A stretch of 60,692 nt of DNA from Myxococcales bacterium (lineage in GTDB: Bacteria > Myxococcota_A > Polyangia > Haliangiales > Haliangiaceae). Positions within the stretch are counted from its first letter, which is position 1; each line of letters begins with the position of its first letter. Positions 32,182-41,648 of the stretch are shown in pieces. The notes beneath the pieces are model-generated. The model did not search any database. It had not been told where the DNA came from and worked only from the letters and a program-made list of their open reading frames with translations. The translations under genes and the position numbers were made by a program. The stretch covers positions 1 to 60,692 of the forward strand of contig CANKMW010000054.1 of assembly GCA_947483555.1 (NCBI GenBank), given 5' to 3'.

Positions 32182-32670
32182 ATGACCTCGTTCCGCCTCA
32201 TCCTGTTCGGCCTCGCCTCGACCGCGGTCACCTGCGGAACCAACGGAACCAACGGAACCATGGACCCCACCACGCCCACCGCCGCCCCGGCGCTCGCCCC
32301 CGACGCCGAGGTCCGCACCGCCGCCGATCGCGACCACAAGAACGGCAACATGGTCGAGGTCTTCGGCACCTACGAGCAGATCGCCGACGGCAAGTCACCC
32401 GACGCGCGCCACCTCGGCCACGTCGCCGTCCGCCTCGACGACGACTCGCTCATCCATCTGCAGCCGCCCTGGCACCCCGACGCCGTCCGGCCCACCGACG
32501 AGCTCGCGAAGTTCGACGGCCGTCCGGTGGTCGCCAAGGGCATCCTGTTCGCCGAGTGCCCGCCACCTCCCGACGGCCGCGCCTACCCCAAGGTGCCGTG
32601 CCTGTACTCCGAGATCGTCCTCGTCGACCGCCGCACCTACGACGCCCTGCGCCGCGGCACGCTGGATTGA
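32182..32670 (+). CDS. hypothetical lipoprotein
   Basis: A 162-residue protein starting six bases after the DUF4157 gene, so the two share a transcript. Signal RLILFGLASTAVTC ends in a lipobox-like STAVTC followed by a GTNGTNGT tandem and a Pro/Ala linker. The mature domain has HVAVRLDDDSLIHLQPPWHPDA and ECPPPPDGRAYPKVPCLYSE. It might be an immunity or accessory protein for the upstream effector, purely by position. Confidence 0.55.
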   Translation: MTSFRLILFGLASTAVTCGTNGTNGTMDPTTPTAAPALAPDAEVRTAADRDHKNGNMVEVFGTYEQIADGKSPDARHLGHVAVRLDDDSLIHLQPPWHPDAVRPTDELAKFDGRPVVAKGILFAECPPPPDGRAYPKVPCLYSEIVLVDRRTYDALRRGTLD

Positions 32671-32989
32671 CGTCAGCGGCGGCCCGCAGACGCTCGAGCT
32701 CCACGGCTACCGCGCCAACGGCGCGGTCGAGCTGGTCGACATGACGGCGGCGGGGCTCATCGCGGCGCCGATCGTGTCGAGCACCGCGCCGCTGGCGTTC
32801 GACGCCCGGACGTTCCTGCAGGACCAGGCTGCGATCCGGCCACCGTTCGTGGGCTTCATGCTGCGCCTGCAGACGCGGCCCGCCGCGTTCTTCAACCTCG
32901 GCATCACCATGAGCAACAACACCACCGTCAACCTCCGGCCGCGGCTCGATCTGCTGGTGTGCGTCGACCCGGAGGGCAACGGCTGCTGA
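32663..32989 (+). pseudogene. C-terminal remnant of an unknown secreted protein
   Basis: The frame starting inside the previous stop reads WIDVSGGPQTLELHGYRANG on through FLQDQAAIRPPFVGFML and MSNNTTVNLRPRLDLLVC to a stop at 32989. It looks like the end of a beta-rich protein whose start has been lost; ATG 32741 would give only 82 residues. It may have been cut by the recombination that brought the neighbouring DUF4157 or Wadjet genes here. Confidence 0.4.
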
Positions 32990-33061
32990 GCCACGCAGCG
33001 CAACCACCTCGAGATCATTGCCACTCCCGTCTCGGCGCACGTCGACGATCAGATCACCCCG

Positions 33062-34402
33062 CTAGATTGGCCCGCTATGCGGCGGCGATCCGGGCATCAA
33101 GAGCAGGTGAGAGAACACCTCCTGTTCGATCCACACGCCGCTGTGGTGCAACTCGACGAGCAGCTCGTGGCACGCGGCGTCGGCGTCGGCGATCGCGACC
33201 AGGCGGGCGATGCGAGCGCGCTCGTCGGCGTCGATGGCGCGACCTGCGGCGGCGGCGAAGCGACGGTGGGTCGCCACGTCCATGTGCCAGGGCTCGATGG
33301 TGACGTGGGCGCGCCGCATCAGGCTGCGCAGGATCAGGATGCCGGTGCGATCGAGATCGCCGGCGTGGCGGATCGGCAGACCGGCGGGCGCGCACAGCCG
33401 GAGCAGCATCACCACCGCCCAGGTGGCCTGGCCGCGAGCGAACACGACCAGCTCGGCGCCGGGGTCGGCGCGCTCGATGTAGTCGAGGAACGGGGCCTGG
33501 TTCTCGAAGATCGTGACGCGGCGGGCGGGCAACTCGACCAGCGCCGCATCGCGGAGCTGCGCCGCAGAGAGCGGGGTCGGGTCGCCGAGCACGGCGTGGC
33601 GCGCGACGTGGTCGAACGGCGACGCGGCGCCGTCGCGGCGGTAGACCAGCGGCCCGAAGGTGTGGACCAGGACGCCGGCGTCGTCGCGGAGCAAGCCGCG
33701 GAGTTCGAGCGCGGCCGCGGCCGCGGCCATGGGCGAGGCCGGCTGGCCGATGGCGACATCGGCCTGGGTCGCGGGGTCGTGGACCAGGAGCGCGGCGCCG
33801 AGCCGGCGGGCGCGCTCGCTGCCCGGCGCCAGCGCCTTGCTGTCGCCGAGGGCGCGGGCGGCGAAGTTGGCGACCCGGATGGGCGCGCGGAGCTCGAGGA
33901 CAGCGGCGAGGGCAGTCGCGACGTCGGTGACCACGGCGACCGCGCGCGCGACGCCGTCACTTTCGGCGAGGAGCCAGGTGTCGCCGGTGGCGGTGGCCGC
34001 CGCGGCCCGCTCGCTGTCGAGGAAGGCGCGGGCGACCGGATGCGGCGGGGCCGGGATCGCGGCCAGCGCGGCGCACAGTTCGTCGCGGCGACCAGCACGC
34101 TCGGCGCGCGGATCGCGCCGGGCGCGGCCGAGGGCGGCGTAGAGCAGCTCGTCGAGCGGCGCGGCGGCGGAGACCCGGCCGAGATCGAGCCGGGCGCGCG
34201 CCGGCGAAAGCGGCGTGACGGCGCGCGGCGAGAACACGCCGCGCAGCGCGGCGACCGCGGCGGGGTCGGCATCGACGGTCAGGTGACGCGGCAGCCGGCC
34301 GGTGCGCTCGCGGTGGTCGAGGATCGCGTCGAGCGCGGTGCGGAGACCGGGCACCGCGGCGACGGCGTCGCGGATGGCCAGAACGATGTCGGTCCGCTCC
34401 AT
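33062..34402 (-). CDS. jetD: Wadjet protein JetD (topoisomerase-VI/Toprim-like)
   Basis: A 446-residue protein. The N-terminal 280 residues match the DUF3322/DUF3323 arm, including the GDSKALAPGSERARRLG block (about 187-202). The C-terminal DUF2220/DUF2399-type Toprim domain shows TIFENQAPFLDY (E300, the catalytic Glu) and RHAGDLDRTGILI (D349-x-D351, the metal pair). JetD cleaves DNA that the JetABC motor has looped. It is the nuclease part of a plasmid-restricting defence system. It is divergent from jetA, with only about 87 nt between, whereas in characterised Wadjet operons all four genes lie on one strand. Confidence 0.82.
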   Translation of the reverse strand: MERTDIVLAIRDAVAAVPGLRTALDAILDHRERTGRLPRHLTVDADPAAVAALRGVFSPRAVTPLSPARARLDLGRVSAAAPLDELLYAALGRARRDPRAERAGRRDELCAALAAIPAPPHPVARAFLDSERAAAATATGDTWLLAESDGVARAVAVVTDVATALAAVLELRAPIRVANFAARALGDSKALAPGSERARRLGAALLVHDPATQADVAIGQPASPMAAAAAALELRGLLRDDAGVLVHTFGPLVYRRDGAASPFDHVARHAVLGDPTPLSAAQLRDAALVELPARRVTIFENQAPFLDYIERADPGAELVVFARGQATWAVVMLLRLCAPAGLPIRHAGDLDRTGILILRSLMRRAHVTIEPWHMDVATHRRFAAAAGRAIDADERARIARLVAIADADAACHELLVELHHSGVWIEQEVFSHLLLMPGSPPHSGPI

Positions 34403-34489
34403 GACGCGCACGATAGCGCGGCGGCCCGACGTCTGATCGCCGCCGAGCCGGGCGCCCGCGCTGCCGCTTTCGCCGACGGCTGCGCGCCG

Positions 34490-35935
34490 GTGCTGGCCCG
34501 CGGCCTGAGCGGTCGCATCGCCGCCGCGATCACCGCCGAGCGCGCGCCGTGGTACCTGACCATCCTCTACGGCCTGCTGCTGTTCCGGCGCAACCACGAG
34601 CTGGAGCCGCTGCACGAGGATGTGCTGGCGCGTGTGGCCGGCGCGGCGACGACGCTCGGGCCCTACGACGCGGCGCTGTTCGCGCAGGACGTCGGCCAGC
34701 TGGTCGACTGGGGCGCCGTCGACCGCGTCACCGAGGCGCACAAGCTGCGCAGCTACCGCGACAACCGGCGCGAGCGGTTCCGCTACCGCCTCACCGACGA
34801 CGCGGTCGCGATGCTCGAGTGGCTCGAGGCTCGCCTGGCGGCGAAGCTCGCCGGGCGCGTCGGCGACAGCCGCGACCGGCTGGCCGATGTGGTCGGCCAC
34901 CTGCGCGAGGTCCGCCGGGTCCTCGACGAGTGGCGCGGCGGCGACCGCGGCGCAGATCCGGCGCGGCGCGCGATGTATCTCATCGAGGTGATCAGCGACG
35001 CGATCGACGAGGTCGGCACCGAGCTGCTCGCGTTCCGCGCCGAGATGCTGGCGTTCGCCTCGCGCCCGTACGACATCGATGCGCTGCGCGCGATCCTGGC
35101 CTGGCTCGAGCGCTACGTCGCCGTGTACGTGCGGCGCCTCGAGGAGCTGCGCAGCGAGGTCGCGACGCGGCTGCGCGACCTGGACGCGCCGCGCTATCAG
35201 GCCGCGCTGGAGGAGTGCCGGGCCGTCGTGGCCGGGGAACGGGCCGCAGCGCCGCGCGCGCTGCAGGCGGCGGCGGTGGTCCCGCCCGGCGAGCGGATCG
35301 TGGCCCACGCCGCGTTCTTCGCCACCACCGGCATGCTGGCCGCGCTGTGCGCGCGGATCGACGAGTCGGCCCGCGCGGTCGTGGTGAAGATGCAGCGCCA
35401 CGTGCGCGAGCTCGAGCGCCGCAGCGCGCGGCTCGCCGACCTGCGCGCGGCGATCCGTGCCGTCGCGGCGTGCCCGGCGCAGGATCCGCGCCTCGCCGAG
35501 CTCGGGCACACGCTGATCGCGGCGGCTCACATCCATGTCGATCGCCGGCCGGCGTCGGCGACTCACCCCATGGCGCCGCCGATGCCACGCAGCCATTCGC
35601 GGACGGCGCCGGCGGCCGGCTCCCGCCCGCTGGCGCGCAAGCGCGGCAGCCTCGAGGCGGTGCGCGAGCTCGCGGCGCGGCGTCAGGCGACGCTCGGGGC
35701 GTGGCTCGGCGAGGTCACGGCGGGAGCTGACCGCGTGCAGCTGTCGGCGGCCGGCCTGACCGGCGCCGAGGCACCGCGGCGCTGGCTCGACGTCGCGCGC
35801 GCCGCGCTCCTGGCCGGCGGCCGCCCGCTGCGCGAGATCGGGTTCGCCCTGGAGCCCGCCGCCGGTGAGGCCGTCCTCGGCGACGAGACCTGCGGCCTGG
35901 CCGCGCCCGACTGCTGGATCACGAGGAGGCGATGA
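34490..35935 (+). CDS. jetA: Wadjet protein JetA (kleisin-like subunit)
   Basis: A 481-residue protein. GTG 34490 is the first plausible start; all upstream frame is antisense of jetD, and no ATG or good Shine-Dalgarno is present, so the start is uncertain by a few codons. The N-terminal winged-helix region has TAERAPWYLTILYGLLLFR and WGAVDRVTEAHKLRSYRD. Long helices in the middle and a Pro/Arg-rich C-terminal part give the profile of JetA (DUF5716/DUF2397-like). It bridges the SMC heads in the JetABC complex. ATGA overlap with jetB. Confidence 0.7.
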   Translation: MLARGLSGRIAAAITAERAPWYLTILYGLLLFRRNHELEPLHEDVLARVAGAATTLGPYDAALFAQDVGQLVDWGAVDRVTEAHKLRSYRDNRRERFRYRLTDDAVAMLEWLEARLAAKLAGRVGDSRDRLADVVGHLREVRRVLDEWRGGDRGADPARRAMYLIEVISDAIDEVGTELLAFRAEMLAFASRPYDIDALRAILAWLERYVAVYVRRLEELRSEVATRLRDLDAPRYQAALEECRAVVAGERAAAPRALQAAAVVPPGERIVAHAAFFATTGMLAALCARIDESARAVVVKMQRHVRELERRSARLADLRAAIRAVAACPAQDPRLAELGHTLIAAAHIHVDRRPASATHPMAPPMPRSHSRTAPAAGSRPLARKRGSLEAVRELAARRQATLGAWLGEVTAGADRVQLSAAGLTGAEAPRRWLDVARAALLAGGRPLREIGFALEPAAGEAVLGDETCGLAAPDCWITRRR

Positions 35936-36639
35936 TGGGGATCTACTTCGACAAGCTCAACGGTCCGCGCGTCACGGCGGTGCTCAACGTGCTCGGCGAG
36001 GCGCCGTTCTTCTATCGTGAGGACGACGTCGAGCTGTTCCAGTTCTTGCGCCGCAACCGCGCCGAGTTCGCGCGTTTCTTCGACGAGCTCTACGGCTGGG
36101 AGCTGGTCGTCGACGGACGCACCGCGCGGGTCTACAAGGAGGTCTGGCACAACCGCGCGCTGCGCCGCAGCCAGCACGACGTCTTCGACCTGACGCGGCG
36201 CGACGAATGTCTGGCGTTCCTGCTCCTGCTCGAGTTCCACGGCCGACTGCTCGAGCAACACAACCTGGCCGGCGACGACCCCGAATCGCCGCGCTTCCTG
36301 TTCGGCGAGCTGTTCGCCTTCGCCCGCACCCGTCTGATGGAGGAGCTCGGCGCGGTCGCACCCGTGGAGGACGAGGTGCGCCGGCTCTTGCGCGCGCTGT
36401 GGCCGACACTCGAGCGCTACCGCTTCGTGCGCGCCGTGACGCGCGACGACGGCGACGGCGACGGCAGCGGCGCCGGCCGTCATGACGATGGCGACGATCA
36501 CGTGCTCTACGAGGCGCTGCCGGCGCTCCACCACTACGACATCCGCCGGCTGGGGCCGGCGGTGCTCGCACGCGCGTTCGGAGCCGAGCCCACGGCCGCG
36601 GCCGACGACGTGTTCACGAGCAGCGAGGATCAGCCGTGA
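35932..36639 (+). CDS. jetB: Wadjet protein JetB (KITE-like subunit)
   Basis: A 235-residue winged-helix protein preceded by GAGGAGG. MGIYFDKLNGPRVTAVLN and FFYREDDVELFQFLRRNR lead into a repeated helical unit ending HNRALRRSQHDVFDLTRRDE. It has the size of type I/II JetB (DUF4194/DUF6063-like); type III partners are longer. It forms a dimer that holds JetA. Its stop overlaps the GTG start of jetC. The exact Wadjet type cannot be settled from sequence reading alone. Confidence 0.7.
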   Translation: MMGIYFDKLNGPRVTAVLNVLGEAPFFYREDDVELFQFLRRNRAEFARFFDELYGWELVVDGRTARVYKEVWHNRALRRSQHDVFDLTRRDECLAFLLLLEFHGRLLEQHNLAGDDPESPRFLFGELFAFARTRLMEELGAVAPVEDEVRRLLRALWPTLERYRFVRAVTRDDGDGDGSGAGRHDDGDDHVLYEALPALHHYDIRRLGPAVLARAFGAEPTAAADDVFTSSEDQP

Positions 36640-39600
36640 CCTGCTTCCAGCTGCGGACCATCCGCCTCATCAACTTCCACAACTTCGTCGACGAGACCAT
36701 CGCCGTCCGCGACGGCGGCCACCTGTTCCTGCTCGGCGACAACGGCTCGGGGAAGACCACGGTGCTCGACGCGGTGCACCTGGTCCTGGCCGGCGGCGAC
36801 CTCGAGCTCAACGCGGCGGCGCGGATCGGCGGCCGACGCGATGACGGCCGCACCCTGCAAGGCGTCGTGCTGCGTTACGACTTCGAGCACGGCGCCCGCA
36901 ACCAGGGCGGCGCCATCGCCTACGCCGCGATCGAGCTGGTCGACCCGGCGAGCGGTCGGCACCTGACCCTGGGCATCGGCGCCGAGGCCACCACGATGGA
37001 GGCCCGGGTCGCGAAGTGGGGGTTCGTCGTGGCCCGGCCGTTGGCCGAGGTCGCGTTGCTCGACGCTGCGTCGCGTCCGCTCGACCGCGACGCACTGCGC
37101 CGCCAGCTCGGCCCGGCGCACGTCCACGCGCCGCTCGCCGCGTACCGCAAGGAGCTGGCCCGGCGCCTGTTCGCCTCGGAGCGCCAGTACGACGAGGCCG
37201 TGCGCTTCTGGGGGATGGCGAAGGCGTACCGCGAGATCGTCGCCGGCGCGCGCGACTTCGGGGCCCTGTTCGAGCGCCTCCTGCCGGCGCCCGACAGCGC
37301 CGTGTTCGAGGAGATCCTCAAGACCCTGCGCGCGATCGACGACCTCGACGTCGCGGTGCGCGATCTGGACGTGCAGCGCGAGTACGTTGGCGGCCTGGCC
37401 GCGCGCGCGCGCGACGTCTCCTCCGGCCGCGAAGCGGCGACGCGGTACCGCTGGCTGGCCTGCCGTCGCGAACAGGAGGAGGCGGTCGCCGCCGGCGCGC
37501 GCGCGGCCACCGAGGCCGCCGGGTGGACCCACGCGGCGCGGCGCCTGGCGATCGAAGCCGAGGCGGCGCGGCTGCGCAGCGAACGCGCCGACGACGTGCT
37601 GCGCCGCGCCGAGGGCGACGACGCGGCGGGGATCCTCGGCGCGGTGCGCGAAGCCGAAGCCCGGCGACGCCACCTCGCTCTCGACGCCATGGGCGCGGAC
37701 GCCGAGGCCGAGGACCGGCGCCGCGAGCGAGACCGGCTCGCCGGCACCGCCGTCGCGACGCGCACGGCGCTGGCCACTTGCGCCCGCTCGGCGGCGAGCG
37801 AGCTGCGCGCGGTGGTCGCGGCGGTCACGGAGCTACCCGGCGACCTCGGTGCGGTCACGCGCCTGGCCGACGAGCTCGACCGTATGGCGCCACCCGCTGC
37901 CGCGAGCGCGGTCGACGGCGCCACCGCGCCCGCGGTCACGCCGGTCGCCGCGTTGCCGGAGGTCGCCGCCGCGACCGCGGCGCACGACGTGCTGCTCGAC
38001 GAGCGGCAGCGAGCGCTGATCGAGGCACAGGTGGGCGCGCGCGCCGCCCTTGCGCAGCAGGCTGCGTGCGCGGCAACGCTCGCCGAGCTCGAGGCGGTGA
38101 GCGAAGCCGGGCCGGCGCTGCCCGGTCACACCGCCGCCCGGCGGGCGCTCGCCTCGGCGTCGATCGCCGCCCAGCCGCTCTACGAGCTGCTCGAGCCGTC
38201 GGCGGACGCCGACCCGGCGGTGCTGGCCGCGATCGAAGCGCTGGTCGGCGACGACGTGCTCGGCGCCCTGTTGGTCGCCGATGACCAGCGTGGGCGCGCG
38301 CGGGAGATCGTCGCCGCCGCGGCCCCCGGGATCCGGATCGTCGTGGCGGCCGGCGACGCAGCGCTGCCCGACTGGTGTGCCGCCGCGTTGTCCGCGCCGC
38401 CGGCTGCGACCTCGGCGCCGCGATCGCTGGCCGAGATCGCCATCTCCGTGCTCGCGGCCGCCCTGATCCAGCCGCCGGGACTCGGTGCGGTGGAGCCGCC
38501 GGCTGCCGGCGACGTCGCGCTGCGCGGGCTCGGACACCGGGTGGCGCACGACACTCCGCGACTCCTCGGTGCCGCGGCCCGACGGCGAGCCCACGCCGCA
38601 CGGATCGACGGCGCGCGTGCTGCCCTGGCCGGTGCCGAGCTGGCGCGGCGCGACGCCGAGCGGGGCGTCGACCTCGCGCGCGCCGCTGTGGAGCGAACGC
38701 AGCGCCTCGGGCGTGCGATCGCCGCGGCCTGCGGCGCGACGCTGGTGGCGGCGTGGCACGCGGCCAGCGCCGCGCTTCATCGCAGCGAGCTGGCGACCGC
38801 ATCGTGGCGCGACGCCCTCGGTCGAGCGGGGCGCGCCGGCGCCCGTCTCGCCGAGCTCGACGGCGAGATCGGTGCGCTGCGAGCGCGGATCGACGGCGTC
38901 GATCTCGACGAGCTGGAGCGCCGACTGGCGACGCTGCGCGGCGTCGCCGAGACCACCCGCGCCAGCTGGCACCAGCTGCTCGCCGATCAGGCGCAGGCCG
39001 CCGCCGAGGCCCGCAGCGCCGACGCGCGCGGCGCCGCCGCCGTGGCGCGACGTGCGGACCTCACGGCGCAACTCGCCGAGGCGACCCGGCTGTTGCGCGC
39101 CGCGATGGCGGCGATCGGCGCCGATCCCCTCGACGGCGACGACGACGCCCTGGCGCACCACGTGCGGGTCACGCTGCGCGGCGACAGCTTTCGTAGCCTG
39201 GACACGGTGCGCCAACGGATCGCCGACGAGGACCGCGCCGCCGACGCGGCGGCCGACGAGCTGGAACGCGACGGCTCGCACGGTGTTCGCTCTCTCGCGC
39301 ATGCCGCTCGCTTCGGATTCGTCTACCAGCGGACGCGCAACCACATCGAGGACCGGCGCGGCCAGCCCCTGGCCGGCGTGCTCGCCGAGCTCGACCGATC
39401 GATCGCGGAGCAGCGTTCGGTGGTCAACGATCGGACCCGGACCCTGATGGACACGCTCGTGATGGGCGAGCTCGCCCGTCACCTGCAGGGCCAGGTCCAC
39501 CATCTATACGAGACCATCAAGGGCATCAACCGCGTGCTGCGCGGCCTGCGCTTCGGCCCCACCGAGTACCAGTTCCAGGTCACGCCCCGGACCGATCGTT

Positions 39601-40184
39601 CGGAGCTCATCGAGCTGGTGCGTCGCCTGTCGATCCTCGACGAGGACAGCCGCCACCAGTTCCGCGCCTGGATCGACGCGCGGCTCGACGAGCTGCGCAC
39701 CTCCGACGATCAGGTGCCGGCCCTGCTCGACTACCGTCGCTGGTTCGAGTTCAAGCTGCGGATGAGCACCACCGACGCTGAAGGCGTCGAGCTCACGCAC
39801 CGCCTGCGCCAGGTCGGCTCGGGCGGCGAGCAGGGCGTGCCCAACTATCTCCTCGTCCTGGCGCTGGCCAAGCTCATGTTCGACGCCGCCGGCGCCACGG
39901 TGCGCCCACTGCTCTTCGACGAGGCCTTCTACGGCATCGACGGCGGCCGCCGCGATCAGCTGCTCCGGCTCGCCACCGATCTCGGCCTCCAGGTCCTGGT
40001 CGCGTCACCGGATCAGGACGGGGCCACCCCGGCGGTCCGCGCCGCGACCACCCTGTTCGTGGTCAAGGACGCCGACCACGACGTGCACCTGGCTCCCTAC
40101 CACTACTGGAACCACGCCCACGGCGACCAGCCCGACCTGTTCGCGCGCCCGCCCGATCCGGCCGACGCCGCGTGTCGGACGTGA
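36636..40184 (+). CDS. jetC: Wadjet protein JetC (SMC/MukB-like ATPase)
   Basis: A 1182-residue SMC-like ATPase from a GTG start overlapping jetB. Walker A is LFLLGDNGSGKTTVLDA (34-41), the long coiled-coil arms fill about 170-980, the ABC signature is GSGGEQGVPNYLL (1061-1066), and Walker B is LLFDEAFYGIDGG (D1095-E1096). It is the motor of the Wadjet condensin, extruding and sensing closed DNA circles. The closing ATPase half is intact, so the system looks functional. Toxin-antitoxin genes follow. Confidence 0.88.
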   Translation: MTCFQLRTIRLINFHNFVDETIAVRDGGHLFLLGDNGSGKTTVLDAVHLVLAGGDLELNAAARIGGRRDDGRTLQGVVLRYDFEHGARNQGGAIAYAAIELVDPASGRHLTLGIGAEATTMEARVAKWGFVVARPLAEVALLDAASRPLDRDALRRQLGPAHVHAPLAAYRKELARRLFASERQYDEAVRFWGMAKAYREIVAGARDFGALFERLLPAPDSAVFEEILKTLRAIDDLDVAVRDLDVQREYVGGLAARARDVSSGREAATRYRWLACRREQEEAVAAGARAATEAAGWTHAARRLAIEAEAARLRSERADDVLRRAEGDDAAGILGAVREAEARRRHLALDAMGADAEAEDRRRERDRLAGTAVATRTALATCARSAASELRAVVAAVTELPGDLGAVTRLADELDRMAPPAAASAVDGATAPAVTPVAALPEVAAATAAHDVLLDERQRALIEAQVGARAALAQQAACAATLAELEAVSEAGPALPGHTAARRALASASIAAQPLYELLEPSADADPAVLAAIEALVGDDVLGALLVADDQRGRAREIVAAAAPGIRIVVAAGDAALPDWCAAALSAPPAATSAPRSLAEIAISVLAAALIQPPGLGAVEPPAAGDVALRGLGHRVAHDTPRLLGAAARRRAHAARIDGARAALAGAELARRDAERGVDLARAAVERTQRLGRAIAAACGATLVAAWHAASAALHRSELATASWRDALGRAGRAGARLAELDGEIGALRARIDGVDLDELERRLATLRGVAETTRASWHQLLADQAQAAAEARSADARGAAAVARRADLTAQLAEATRLLRAAMAAIGADPLDGDDDALAHHVRVTLRGDSFRSLDTVRQRIADEDRAADAAADELERDGSHGVRSLAHAARFGFVYQRTRNHIEDRRGQPLAGVLAELDRSIAEQRSVVNDRTRTLMDTLVMGELARHLQGQVHHLYETIKGINRVLRGLRFGPTEYQFQVTPRTDRSELIELVRRLSILDEDSRHQFRAWIDARLDELRTSDDQVPALLDYRRWFEFKLRMSTTDAEGVELTHRLRQVGSGGEQGVPNYLLVLALAKLMFDAAGATVRPLLFDEAFYGIDGGRRDQLLRLATDLGLQVLVASPDQDGATPAVRAATTLFVVKDADHDVHLAPYHYWNHAHGDQPDLFARPPDPADAACRT

Positions 40185-40235
40185 CGCCGTCGGTGCGATG
40201 GTGGATGGGTTCCGCGCGTCATGTATGCTGATCAC

Positions 40236-40499
40236 ATGGCCGCCAGCCGCGCCTCCGAAGTTCTCGTTGCAGCCTTGCGGCTGCCCCGTCGCTCTCGCGT
40301 CCGCGTCGTCGAGGAACTGCTGGTCAGCCTCGAGAGCCTCGCCCCGAGCGTCGAACAGGCGTGGATCGTCGAGGCCGAGCGTCGCTGGGCCGCGATCCGG
40401 GCCGGCCGCGAGCCCGTCATCGACGCCGCCGTCGTGCTCCGCGAAGGCGACGCTCTCGCCCGGCCAGCGCGTCCAGCCACTCGTCGTCGCGCCCGGTGA
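40236..40499 (+). CDS. addiction-module antitoxin (small, unstable type)
   Basis: An 87-residue protein starting at ATG 40236, about 50 nt after jetC. SRASEVLVAALRLPRRSRVRVVEELLVSL is the helical first half, and VEQAWIVEAERRWAAIRAGR, ending REGDALA, matches the addiction-module component family (PF09720-like) that pairs with ParE/RelE toxins. It sits 3 nt before the toxin start, the normal order. Confidence 0.72.
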   Translation: MAASRASEVLVAALRLPRRSRVRVVEELLVSLESLAPSVEQAWIVEAERRWAAIRAGREPVIDAAVVLREGDALARPARPATRRRAR

Positions 40500-40502
40500 T
40501 GC

Positions 40503-40814
40503 ATGGTCGTCTTCGCGCGCGGCGCCCGGCGCGAATATCACGAGGCGATCGCCCGCTACGAAGCCGAGCGCGACGGCCTCGGGGCTGAGTTCGCAGCTGC
40601 GGTACGCAAGGCAATCGGGCAGATCACCATCGCGCCGGCGAGGTGGCCACTCGTCAACGAGGGTAGCCTTCGAAGGTTCGTCCTGCGACGCTTCCCGTTC
40701 ACGCTCATCTACGCGCACGAGGCGTCCGAGATCACGATCCTCGCCGTGGCGCACGGGAAGCGCCGCCCTGGCTACTGGGTGGCGCGAACACGGCGCGGAA
40801 AAATCGGTCGCTGA
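40503..40814 (+). CDS. ParE/RelE-superfamily toxin
   Basis: A 103-residue protein. REYHEAIARYEAERDGLGAEF is the helical hairpin; the beta-sheet has RWPLVNEGSLRRFVLRRFPFTLIY and EITILAVAHGKRRPGYW. The RFPF/TLIY pattern and the terminal HGKRRPGYW are typical of ParE-like plasmid stabilisation toxins, which inhibit gyrase or cut mRNA. Following Wadjet, it could stabilise the island. Confidence 0.8.
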   Translation: MVVFARGARREYHEAIARYEAERDGLGAEFAAAVRKAIGQITIAPARWPLVNEGSLRRFVLRRFPFTLIYAHEASEITILAVAHGKRRPGYWVARTRRGKIGR

Positions 40815-40906
40815 GACTTTCTCGTCGCCCCGATAGGCCTCGTAGAATTGCCGCATCCGAAAGAGTGATGGCGGACAGCAACGGCTGCTGAGCGACCGCC
40901 ACGTGG

Positions 40907-41647
40907 CTACCGGAGCGTGAACGACGATTCCCAGGTGTTGGCGCCATGGCCATCGCCGGCGGTACCGGTGATCAGGCCGGTCGCGTCGAAGCACCACGAC
41001 TGGTACGAGGCCTCGGCGCCGCCTCCCGGATCGGACAGCTCCATGTGGCACCACGCGCCGTCGGGGCTCTGCTTGGTCTCGTAGACGTCGCGCGCGCCCT
41101 GGTCGTCATCCGGGTCGCCATCCGCGTCGTCGTCGTCGACCACGGGTACCTCGTCGTGACGCGCGACCGGCGGCAGCGACAGCATCATGGCGATCGGTTC
41201 GAGCGGATCATCGACGTTGGCCACCTGCCAGAGTCCGGCCGGAGTCGCGACCCAGTAGGCATCGAAGTCGATGTCGAACGGCCCGCCGTTGGAGCCGCCG
41301 CATGGGTCGGGCACCGGCTCCGCCTCGCAGCTAACCTCGGCGATCCGCCGCGGCGGTGGCGCGACCACCGGAACCTGCTTGCACGCGATCAGCCAGTGAT
41401 GCTCGCTCTCGCTGGTGCCGTCTTCGCCGTAGGACGTGAACACCTTCTTGCCGGCCAGCTGAAACGTCCTGGCCGTGAACAACCCGTCGACGCTGAAGGC
41501 GGACCCGGGCGCCAGCGGTGCCAGCACCGGCGTGCCGGCGCCGGGGTCAGGACCGCTCGGCGTCGGTCGATGACAGGCCACCATCGCGAGGGCCGCCACG
41601 CCCGGTCCCAGCGCGCGCAGCCGCCGACTCGTGATCCCGATCAGCAT
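40907..41647 (-). CDS. hypothetical lipoprotein
   Basis: A 246-residue protein with lipobox ALAMVAC and a Pro/Gly linker. FDIDFDAYWVATPAGLWQV, a VVDDDDADGDPDDDQG acidic stretch resembling a Ca-binding loop, and a C-terminal SYQSWCFDATGLI with paired Cys are the main features. It starts one base after the stop of the next lipoprotein gene, so the pair is an operon. No family is recognised. Confidence 0.6.
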   Translation of the reverse strand: MLIGITSRRLRALGPGVAALAMVACHRPTPSGPDPGAGTPVLAPLAPGSAFSVDGLFTARTFQLAGKKVFTSYGEDGTSESEHHWLIACKQVPVVAPPPRRIAEVSCEAEPVPDPCGGSNGGPFDIDFDAYWVATPAGLWQVANVDDPLEPIAMMLSLPPVARHDEVPVVDDDDADGDPDDDQGARDVYETKQSPDGAWCHMELSDPGGGAEASYQSWCFDATGLITGTAGDGHGANTWESSFTLR

Positions 41648-41648
41648 G

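Noticed and set aside
33077..34489. Upstream extension of the jetA frame
   Set aside because: It is exactly antisense to jetD, which has the Toprim motifs; jetA proper starts near 34490.
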